A DNA stretch of 5,053 nt, from positions 1-5,053 of the forward strand of contig DASVDZ010000041.1 in the NCBI GenBank assembly GCA_036380835.1, given 5' to 3'. Below the pieces are notes generated by a model. It made no database searches and was not told the DNA's origin. It saw nothing but the letters and a program-made list of their open reading frames with translations. Source of the DNA: DASQJL01 sp036380835. GTDB taxonomy: Bacteria; Eisenbacteria; RBG-16-71-46; SZUA-252. Made by a program: the position numbers and the translations under genes. Positions 1-5,053 of this stretch are shown one piece after another; the stretch's first letter is position 1; each line of letters opens with the position of its first letter.

Positions 1-1193
1 GCCCAGTCGAGCACGCGGCGCACGACCTGGCGGCGAAAGACCTCGGGGAGGCGGGCGTAGTGACGCGCGTAGAGGGCGCCGTAGTAGCGATCGTAGCCGC
101 CGAAGAGCTCGTCGCCTCCGTCGCCTCCCACCGCCACCTTCACCTCCCGCCGCGTCAGCGCGGCGAGGTGGAAGAGGCACGCGCTCAGGGGATCCGAGGG
201 CTCATCGAGGTGGTAGACGAAGCGGGGGAGGCCGGCGATGACGTCGCCGCCCAGCGTTCCCTCGAAGTGCTCCGTGCCGTACCGCCGCGAGACGGAACGG
301 GCCGCCGGCGCCTCGTCGTAGACGCCGTAGGGCAGCCCGTAGGAGAAGGTCTTGAACGGCCCGTCGTGGAGCGCGCTCACCATCGCCGTGACGATGCCCG
401 AGTCGATCCCGCCGCTCAGGAAGGCGCCCACCGGAACGTCGCTCACCAGGTGGAGCCGGACCGACTCGCGAACCTCCGCGTCCAGCGCCTCGAGCGCCTC
501 CGCTTCGCCCAGGTCGAGCTTCGGCTCGTAGGCGAGCGACCAGTAGCGCCTCGTCCGCACGCCCCGCGCGTCGGCTTCGAGCACGTGCGCGGGGGGGAGC
601 TTGTGGATCCCCGCGAACATCGAACGGGGATCGGCGATGATGCGGAGCGTGAAGTACTCGTCGAGGGCCTGCGGGTCGACCGCGCGGAACGCCGGTTCCA
701 CGGCGAGGATCGCCTTGATCTCCGACGCGAAGAAGAACCGCCCGTTCCGCTCGGCCCAGTAGAGCGGCTTCTGGCCGAGGTGGTCCCGCGCGAGAAACAG
801 GCGCCGGCGCGGCCGGTCCCAGATCGCGAACGCGAACATGCCGCGGAGATGATCGACCAGCGCGGCCCCGTACTCCTCGTAAAGGTGGACCAGGACCTCG
901 GTATCGCCCGTCGTCCGGAAGACGTGGCCTTTTCCGAGGAGCCGGTCCCGAAGCTCCCGGTAGTTGTAGATCTCCCCGTTCAGCATGACCCAGAGCGACT
1001 CGTCCTCGTTGGGGATCGGCTGCGTCCCCGTCACGAGGTCGATGATCGCGAGCCGGCGAAAGCCGAAACCGAGCCCCGCCTCGACGTGCGTCGTGGCCTC
1101 GTCCGGACCGCGGTGGGCGATCGTCTCCGCCATCCGCTCCACCTCGACCGGCCGCGCGCCCCCCGCGTCCAGGATCCCGGCGATCCCGCACAC
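1..1193 (-). CDS. asnB: Glutamine-hydrolysing asparagine synthetase (AsnB family), C-terminus off the left edge
   Basis: The family makes asparagine from aspartate, ATP and glutamine in the cytoplasm. It has an N-terminal class II glutaminase and a C-terminal ATP-dependent synthetase. Translation from the GTG at 1193 begins M-C-G-I-A-G-I, which puts the nucleophile Cys at residue 2 and fixes the start, because family members lose Met to expose it. Glutaminase residues follow in order: RGPD 28-31, R47, NGEIYNY 72-78 and GDTE 96-99. The synthetase has the pyrophosphate loop SGGIDSG at 260-266 (usual form SGGLDSS) and GGDGGDELFGGY at 356-367. 397 codons are present of a family length near 600-650, all open. 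No Shine-Dalgarno-like purine run precedes the GTG. It lies 36 bp after the SDR gene on the same strand, probably co-transcribed. In polysaccharide loci, relatives can amidate uronic-acid sugars instead of making free asparagine, so the acceptor is uncertain although the family is clear. Confidence 0.96.
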   Translation of the reverse strand, partial: MCGIAGILDAGGARPVEVERMAETIAHRGPDEATTHVEAGLGFGFRRLAIIDLVTGTQPIPNEDESLWVMLNGEIYNYRELRDRLLGKGHVFRTTGDTEVLVHLYEEYGAALVDHLRGMFAFAIWDRPRRRLFLARDHLGQKPLYWAERNGRFFFASEIKAILAVEPAFRAVDPQALDEYFTLRIIADPRSMFAGIHKLPPAHVLEADARGVRTRRYWSLAYEPKLDLGEAEALEALDAEVRESVRLHLVSDVPVGAFLSGGIDSGIVTAMVSALHDGPFKTFSYGLPYGVYDEAPAARSVSRRYGTEHFEGTLGGDVIAGLPRFVYHLDEPSDPLSACLFHLAALTRREVKVAVGGDGGDELFGGYDRYYGALYARHYARLPEVFRRQVVRRVLDW

Positions 1194-1229
1194 GTCAGTC
1201 GGTTGGGCGCGGCGGGAAGGGAAGCGAGG

Positions 1230-2237
1230 TCACGCCAGGAGGCCCTCCGCCCGATAGGCCTCGATCGTGCGGCGGACTCCCTCGGCGACGTCCACGCGCG
1301 GATGGAACCCGAGCGCGCGGCCCGCCTTCGCGGTGTCGAACGCGTAGTCGTGCGCGAAGAAGTTGACGCGCCGTGGATAGATGGGCGGCTGGACCTTGAG
1401 CGGGCGGCAGGCCGCCTCGACCAGGACCGACGCGAGCCAGACAGGGCCATAGGGAACGTGGCGCCGGGGCTCGGGGACGTTCATCTCGCGGGCGATCGTC
1501 GCGACCAGATCGACGAGGCGGATCGGGGACGGCCCCGCGAGGAGGAAGACCTCGCCGACCGCCGCCGGCAGCTCCTGCGCCGCGATCATGCCGTCGAGCA
1601 GGTCGTCGATGTAGATCATGTGGCGCCGTCCGCGCCCGCTCCCCAGGTAGACGAACTTCCCGCTCCCGACCATCTGGAAGAGCTTGAGGAGGCGCCGGTC
1701 GCCGGGGCCGTAGACGTCGGCCGGCCGCACGGCGGTCGCCTCCAAGGCGTCCCGGCGGCACTCCTCGACGATCCATTGCTCGGCGGCGGCCTTCGTGCGC
1801 TGGTAGATGTCGTGCGGCCGATAGGGCACCGTCTCGTCCACGACGCGGCCCTTCACGTCGCCGGTCACCCCCATCGTGCTGCAGTAGACGAACCGCCGGG
1901 CTCCGCCGCGGCGGCACGCGGCGACCAGGTCCTTCGTGGCGCTCACGTTGGTGTCCCAGAATACCCGGTCGGGAACGTCCGCCTCGCGCATCGTCGCGGC
2001 GACGTGGTGGACGACGTCGACGCCGTCGATCGCGGCGCCGTGGAGCGAGCGATCGGCGACGGTCCCCTCGATCAGCGAGGCGCCCCGCGCGACGAGGTCG
2101 TCGGCGTTCGAGCGCTCCGCGGGGGTCTGGATCAGGGAGAGGAGGCGCACCGAGTGGCCCGCGCCGAGCAGCCGCCGGGCGAGCCCGGAGCCGATGAAGC
2201 CGGTGCCGCCAGTTATGAGCACGCGCATAAGCATCAT
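1230..2237 (-). CDS. NAD(P)-dependent extended SDR: nucleotide-sugar epimerase/dehydratase-like
   Basis: This is a cytoplasmic Rossmann-fold enzyme of the extended short-chain dehydrogenase family, whose members epimerise, dehydrate or reduce nucleotide sugars (or 3-beta-hydroxysteroid-like substrates). Numbered from the ATG at 2237, it has the dinucleotide motif G10-G-T-G-F-I-G16, the catalytic Ser/Thr in YCST at 118-121, the YxxxK pair Y145/K149, RPADVYGPGD at 171-180 and a HMIYIDDL segment at 206-213. The C-terminal part ends in the usual GFHPRVDVAEGVRRTIEAY pattern. The length of 335 residues is normal. Three in-frame ATGs (2237, 2234, 2228) compete. Family members usually begin M-R/K-V-L-I-T-G, which favours 2228, and no ribosome site separates them. 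It is the first gene of the leftward unit and precedes asnB. Glycosyltransferase neighbours point to a sugar-nucleotide substrate, but sequence alone does not give the substrate or the reaction. Confidence 0.93.
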   Translation of the reverse strand: MMLMRVLITGGTGFIGSGLARRLLGAGHSVRLLSLIQTPAERSNADDLVARGASLIEGTVADRSLHGAAIDGVDVVHHVAATMREADVPDRVFWDTNVSATKDLVAACRRGGARRFVYCSTMGVTGDVKGRVVDETVPYRPHDIYQRTKAAAEQWIVEECRRDALEATAVRPADVYGPGDRRLLKLFQMVGSGKFVYLGSGRGRRHMIYIDDLLDGMIAAQELPAAVGEVFLLAGPSPIRLVDLVATIAREMNVPEPRRHVPYGPVWLASVLVEAACRPLKVQPPIYPRRVNFFAHDYAFDTAKAGRALGFHPRVDVAEGVRRTIEAYRAEGLLA

Positions 2238-2268
2238 AGAATATCACAAGGACGTCCGACCTGCACAA
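2233..2268 (-). promoter_or_regulatory. Possible promoter of the leftward SDR-asnB unit
   Basis: An AT-rich patch (about 17 A/T in 24 bases at 2227-2250) stands out in very GC-rich surroundings at the start of the SDR gene. Read on the minus strand, it offers -10-like hexamers GATATT (2245-2240), TATTCT (2243-2238) and TATGAT (2238-2233). A weak -35-like TTGTGC lies at 2268-2263, 17 bp before GATATT. Any of these would start transcription at or only a few bases before the candidate ATGs, giving a leaderless or nearly leaderless mRNA, which fits the lack of a Shine-Dalgarno site. The match is weak and the call is tentative. Confidence 0.3.
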
Positions 2269-2309
2269 CGCGGCCGAGCGGCGGCGTGGCGCCGCGGGCC
2301 GCGCCGCCC

Positions 2310-2315
2310 TATACT
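2310..2315 (+). promoter_or_regulatory. Candidate -10 box (TATACT) of the glycosyltransferase operon
   Basis: TATACT matches the sigma-70 -10 consensus TATAAT at five of six positions and interrupts a run of nearly pure G+C. A transcript starting about 7 bases downstream, near 2322, would have a 5' leader of roughly 26 bases that includes the GGGGA ribosome site at 2335-2339 before the start at 2348. The -35 position (about 2287-2292, TGGCGC) does not resemble TTGACA, so an activator or an alternative sigma factor may be needed. The call rests on position and consensus only. Confidence 0.45.
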
Positions 2316-2334
2316 GCGCGCGTGGACACGACCC

Positions 2335-2339
2335 GGGGA
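2335..2339 (+). promoter_or_regulatory. Ribosome binding site GGGGA that supports the CTG start at 2348
   Basis: The purine run GGGGA ends 8 bases before the CTG at 2348, a normal Shine-Dalgarno distance. It matters because there is no in-frame ATG, GTG or TTG near it, so it supports initiation at CTG. Confidence 0.5.
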
Positions 2340-2347
2340 CGCCGTCC

Positions 2348-3511
2348 CTGAACATCCTCACGTTCAATTACGAATATCCGCCACTCGGGGGAGGAGGCGG
2401 CGTCGTCCACGCGCTGATCGCCGAGGAGCTCGCCAAGCGACATCACGTGGCCGTCGTCACGTCGGCCTACGGGGACCTGCCTTCGCGCGAGACTCGCGGC
2501 GGCGTCGAGATCGCCCGGGTCCCGATCCTCGGCCGCGGCGATCCCAGCGCGGCCTCGCTCGTCTCCATGCTGAGCTATCCTCCCGCGGCGTGGATCGCCG
2601 CGGCGCGCCTGATGCGGGGCCGCCGGTACGACCTCATCAACTCCCACTTCGCGGTGCCGACCGGGCCCGGGTCGGTCCCCGTGGCGTGGACCGCCCGGAT
2701 CCCGCACGTGCTGAGCCTGCATGGCGGCGACATCTACGACCCGTCCAAGCGCCTCTCGCCGCATCGTCTCTTTCCCTTGCGCTGGGCCGTGACCGCCGTG
2801 CTGCGCGCGTCCCACGCGGTCGTCGCCCAGTCGCAGAACACGAAGGAGAACGCCTACCGGTATTACGATTTCCGAGGACCGATCGAGATCATCCCGCTGG
2901 GGATCCGCCAGCCGACCTACCGGCCCGCGTCGCGCGCGGCGCTGGGGCTCCCCGAATCGGCGTTCCTGGCCGTGACGGTCGGCCGCCTCGTCAAACGGAA
3001 GGGGCTGGACCAGCTCCTCCTGGCCTTCACGCGCCCCGAGTGCGCCGCCTTCCACCTCGCGATCGTCGGCGCGGGCCCGGAACTGGAGTCGCTCCGCCAG
3101 CGGGCCGCCGCGCTCGGACTCGGCGAGCGGGTGCGATTCACGGGCCGCGTCGAGGAGGAGCGGAAGTGGCAGATCTTGGAGTGCTCCGACGCGTACGTCT
3201 CGGCGACCCTCCACGAGGGGTTCGGCCTGGTCTACCTCGAGGGCATGGCGGCGGGCCTCCCGGTGGTGACCCCCGACCACGGGGGTCAGGTCGATTTCCT
3301 CAGGGAGGGGGAGACCGGATACATGGTCCCGGCCGGCGACGTGCCGGCGCTCGCCGCGGCGATCGCGCGTCTCGCCGCGGATCCGGCCTCGGCCAAGCGG
3401 ATGGGCGCGGAGAATCGCCGTCGCGCGCCGGACCACCGGATCGAGCGATGCGCCGAGGCGTACGAGGCGCTCTTCGAACGATTGGTCGCGCCGCGCCGGA
3501 GGCGGACGTGA
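2348..3511 (+). CDS. GT4-family (GT-B fold) glycosyltransferase, probable CTG start
   Basis: This is a retaining glycosyltransferase that moves a sugar from a nucleotide donor to a growing glycan, usually at the cytoplasmic face of the inner membrane. From the CTG at 2348 the protein is 387 residues, normal for the family. It opens with the classic N-terminal strand and glycine-rich loop (NILTFNYEYPPLGGGGG, residues 2-18). HGGD follows at 125-128, the donor-phosphate motif GRLVKRKG at 212-219 (R213, K218), and the E-x7-E motif with E290 and E298 inside HEGFGLVYLEGMAAG. No ATG, GTG or TTG lies in frame between the TAG at 2237-2239 and a GTG at 2447. Starting at that GTG would remove the first 33 residues, including the glycine-rich loop, so CTG preceded by GGGGA is the best start. 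Its TGA overlaps the GTG of the next gene by 4 bp. Donor and acceptor sugars cannot be read from the sequence. Confidence 0.94.
   Translation: MNILTFNYEYPPLGGGGGVVHALIAEELAKRHHVAVVTSAYGDLPSRETRGGVEIARVPILGRGDPSAASLVSMLSYPPAAWIAAARLMRGRRYDLINSHFAVPTGPGSVPVAWTARIPHVLSLHGGDIYDPSKRLSPHRLFPLRWAVTAVLRASHAVVAQSQNTKENAYRYYDFRGPIEIIPLGIRQPTYRPASRAALGLPESAFLAVTVGRLVKRKGLDQLLLAFTRPECAAFHLAIVGAGPELESLRQRAAALGLGERVRFTGRVEEERKWQILECSDAYVSATLHEGFGLVYLEGMAAGLPVVTPDHGGQVDFLREGETGYMVPAGDVPALAAAIARLAADPASAKRMGAENRRRAPDHRIERCAEAYEALFERLVAPRRRRT
3498..3502 (+). promoter_or_regulatory. Strong ribosome binding site GGAGG for the acyltransferase gene
   Basis: A perfect GGAGG core lies inside the last codons of the glycosyltransferase, 5 bases before the GTG at 3508. 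It decides the start of the acyltransferase, whose frame is otherwise open far upstream. Confidence 0.75.
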
Positions 3512-4635
3512 CCTTCGTGGTCGAGACGATCCGCGATCGCGGGCGCCTCGAGGCGCTGCGGGACGATTGGGACGCCCTCTCCGCGGGCACGCCCGACCGC
3601 TCCCCGTTCCTCACCTACGATTGGTTTCGCTGTTGCCTCGAGGACTCGGAGGGGGCCGAGCTCTTCGTCCTCGCGGCCCGCGAGGGGGACCGGCTCGTCG
3701 GGATCGCGCCGCTCTGCCGGGAGAGGCTCCGCATCCGCTGGCGGCGGGCGCGGGCGATCGGCTTCCTCCGCTGCCGCGAGACCCCCCAGGCCGATCTCGT
3801 GGTGGAGCCCGCCCGGCGCGCGGCGGTCCTCGACGCGATCCTCCGGCACCTCCACGAAGCCGAACGAGCCTCATGGGACCTGCTCTTGCTCACCCCCTGG
3901 CTCGAGACCTCCGCCAACCTCTCCTTGGTGCGGGAGTGGATCGACGCGTCCGGGGCACGGCGCCTCGAGCGGCAGGCATCGCTCGCCCCCGTCGTCCCGA
4001 TCTCGGGGACGTGGGACGAGTTCTGGAAGGGGCGCTCCTACCTCTTTCGAAAATCGCGTCGGGGCATCCTGAAGCGGATGCAACGCGTCGGGGAAGTCGA
4101 GATCGAATGCCACCGCGCGGACCCGCGCGGCGAGGCGCTCCAAGCGCTGTTCGACGTCTCCGATCGAAGCTGGAAGCGGGCCGAAGGGAAGGCGGTGACG
4201 AGCCGCGAGGAGTCGAAACGGTTCTTCCGGGCGCTCACCGAGACCGCCGGGCGCCACGACTGGCTCCGCCTCTGGATCCTCCGCGTGAACGGGACCCCGA
4301 TCGCGACGGAATACGACCTGGCGCAGGACGGCGTCGTCTACGCGCTGCGCGCCGACTTCGACCAGTCCCACGCGTCCTTCTCGCCGGGAGCCTACCTCGA
4401 ATACCACCTCCTCGAGCGGCTCTTCGAGGAGGGGAACCGCGCCTACCACGCGGGGCCCGGGTCGGACACGTACAAGCTCCGATGGACGGAGGAGCAGCGC
4501 CGCTGCGTCACGTTCATCACGTTCAACCGAGGGTGGAGCGCCGCCCTCCTGTGGCTCGCGGAGGGTTGGGCGGTACCGCGTCTAAAGGGCGTCCGGGATC
4601 GCCTGTTCCGAAGCGAACCCGTCGAGCGGGCGTGA
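3508..4635 (+). CDS. GNAT-fold acyltransferase, CelD/BcsL type (FemAB-related)
   Basis: The protein resembles the CelD/BcsL-like GNAT acyltransferases of polysaccharide and cellulose loci, which are distant relatives of the FemAB peptidyltransferases. They are thought to acylate a sugar or another acceptor in the cytoplasm. From the GTG at 3508 it has 375 residues, normal for the group. The N-terminal half carries SPFLTYDWF at 32-40, a typical opening motif. The C-terminal acetyltransferase domain runs from about 178 (YLFRKSRR) to 326, with SPGAYLEY at 292-299 and YHAGPGSDTYKLRW at 313-326, the usual closing signature. The start is set by GGAGG 5 bases upstream and by the 4-bp GTGA overlap with the preceding gene; the frame also reads open upstream, but only as a shadow. 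No signal peptide or clear membrane segment was seen. FemAB-related proteins occur in exosortase-linked loci, but the acceptor and acyl donor here are unknown. Confidence 0.88.
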   Translation: MTFVVETIRDRGRLEALRDDWDALSAGTPDRSPFLTYDWFRCCLEDSEGAELFVLAAREGDRLVGIAPLCRERLRIRWRRARAIGFLRCRETPQADLVVEPARRAAVLDAILRHLHEAERASWDLLLLTPWLETSANLSLVREWIDASGARRLERQASLAPVVPISGTWDEFWKGRSYLFRKSRRGILKRMQRVGEVEIECHRADPRGEALQALFDVSDRSWKRAEGKAVTSREESKRFFRALTETAGRHDWLRLWILRVNGTPIATEYDLAQDGVVYALRADFDQSHASFSPGAYLEYHLLERLFEEGNRAYHAGPGSDTYKLRWTEEQRRCVTFITFNRGWSAALLWLAEGWAVPRLKGVRDRLFRSEPVERA

Positions 4636-5053
4636 ACATCCTCTATCTGGCCCACCGGATCCCGTATCCGCCGCACACCGGCGACAAGGTCCGCTCCTTC
4701 CACCAGATTCGCCACCTCGCCAGGAACAACCGGATCTCTCTGGTCTGCTTCGTGGACGATCGATCGGATCTCGAGCACGTCGCGACGCTCGGCCGCTGGT
4801 GCTCGACCGTGGACGCCGTCTACCGGTCGCGCCGCGCCGCGCAGCTCGCCGGGCTCCGCGGGCTCTGGACGGGACGCTCCCTGGCCGTGACCGCGTTCCA
4901 GAGCGGAGCGCTCGAGCGGAAGCTCAAGGAGCGCTGCCGCGAGCCGTTCGACGCGATCGTCGCCTTCACGGCCGTGATGGCCCCCTATGGCGATCGGGCC
5001 CGCGCCGCGGCGCGGATCGTCGACTTCGTCGACGTCGACTCGGAGAAGTGGCG
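4632..5053 (+). CDS. Glycosyltransferase resembling the PEP-CTERM/exosortase-associated sugar transferase 1, N-terminal part
   Basis: This is the N-terminal 140 residues of a GT4-like glycosyltransferase cut by the right edge (family length near 400). It starts at GTG 4632 and overlaps the acyltransferase stop by 4 bp (GTGA), with only a weak purine run upstream, so translation is probably coupled. The HRIPYPPHTGDKVRSFHQIRHLA segment at about residues 8-30, FVDD at 40-43 and DFVDVDSEKW at 131-140 match my recollection of the sugar transferase family (TIGR03087 type) found beside exosortase XrtA in exopolysaccharide loci. Such enzymes add a sugar to a lipid-linked glycan at the inner membrane. 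The C-terminal nucleotide-sugar domain lies outside the window, so activity cannot be judged. Assignment to the family is by recalled motifs, not by a profile search. Confidence 0.87.
   Translation, partial: MNILYLAHRIPYPPHTGDKVRSFHQIRHLARNNRISLVCFVDDRSDLEHVATLGRWCSTVDAVYRSRRAAQLAGLRGLWTGRSLAVTAFQSGALERKLKERCREPFDAIVAFTAVMAPYGDRARAAARIVDFVDVDSEKW

Larger units (their letters stand above)
2238..2347. other. Divergent intergenic region
   Basis: These 110 bp separate the two divergently oriented units and must hold the control signals of both. The left part is AT-rich. The middle is almost pure G+C and contains the inverted repeat GCGGCG-TGG-CGCCGC at 2281-2295. The right part holds a TATACT box and a GGGGA ribosome site. 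No small gene or structured RNA was recognised. Confidence 0.8.

Noticed and set aside
202..1191. 329-codon minus-strand frame within asnB
   Set aside because: It is offset from the true asnB frame, which begins at GTG 1193 with M-C-G-I-A-G-I and runs open to the left edge.
1194..1229. Possible terminator or promoter in the 36-bp gap between the SDR gene and asnB
   Set aside because: No stem-loop followed by T residues and no -10-like sequence is present, so read-through from the SDR gene is the simpler view.
2288..2305. Alternative hairpin GGCGC...GCGCC with an 8-base loop in the intergenic region
   Set aside because: The stem is only five pairs in nearly pure G+C sequence and overlaps a better inverted repeat. 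There is no T-tract to make it a terminator.
60..2351. 763-codon open frame on the plus strand
   Set aside because: It lies antisense to asnB and the SDR gene, both of which have full family motifs. Its product is rich in Arg, Asp, Glu, Val and Pro with no recognisable domain, as expected of a shadow frame in GC-rich DNA.
1195..2367. 390-codon minus-strand frame overlapping the SDR gene
   Set aside because: It is another frame of the same strand as the SDR gene, and its Arg/Pro/Ala-rich product has no Rossmann motif. The 1230-2237 frame has the complete motif set.
2309..3436. 375-codon open frame on the minus strand
   Set aside because: It is antisense to the glycosyltransferase, whose E-x7-E and glycine-rich motifs are on the plus strand. 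The translated product matches nothing I recognise.
1936..3507. Long upstream extension of the acyltransferase frame, giving an 899-residue protein
   Set aside because: The extension overlaps the SDR gene antisense and almost all of the glycosyltransferase in another frame, and shows no domain. GGAGG and the GTGA overlap at 3508 mark the true start.
3871..4449. 192-codon minus-strand frame under the acyltransferase
   Set aside because: It is a shadow of the acyltransferase gene, with no ribosome site or recognisable domain.

Overview
This window comes from a high-GC bacterium (roughly 70% G+C by eye, with G/C-ending codons throughout). Open frames on the non-coding strand are therefore long and mostly meaningless. 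Nothing fixes the phylum. The gene set is typical of a surface-polysaccharide locus of a Gram-negative-type or environmental high-GC lineage. Both ends cut through genes, so this is the middle of a larger cluster.

Layout: two transcription units diverge from a short intergenic region at 2238-2347. The leftward unit (minus strand) is an extended short-chain dehydrogenase/epimerase (1230-2237), followed after 36 bp by a glutamine-hydrolysing asparagine synthetase (1-1193, C-terminus off the left edge). The rightward unit (plus strand) is a GT4-type glycosyltransferase (2348-3511), a CelD/BcsL-type GNAT acyltransferase (3508-4635) and a second glycosyltransferase (4632 to the right edge). The three rightward genes are joined by two 4-bp GTGA stop/start overlaps, so they very probably form one translationally coupled operon.

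How the genes fit together: two glycosyltransferases would assemble a glycan, the SDR enzyme would make or modify a nucleotide sugar, the acyltransferase would N- or O-acylate a sugar or related acceptor, and the asparagine synthetase homologue could make asparagine or amidate a carboxylated sugar. The last gene strongly resembles the sugar transferases associated with exosortase (XrtA)/PEP-CTERM exopolysaccharide loci. An asparagine synthetase plus a FemAB/GNAT-like protein is also a usual companion set there. No exosortase or PEP-CTERM substrate lies in the window, so that assignment is inference.

The most notable sequence-level points are a probable CTG start codon on the first glycosyltransferase, supported by a TATACT box and a GGGGA ribosome site in register, and an AT-rich patch at the start of the divergent SDR gene that suggests a nearly leaderless message. 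I see no tRNA, rRNA, CRISPR array, insertion sequence or clear terminator, and no previously undescribed enzymatic system that I can defend.
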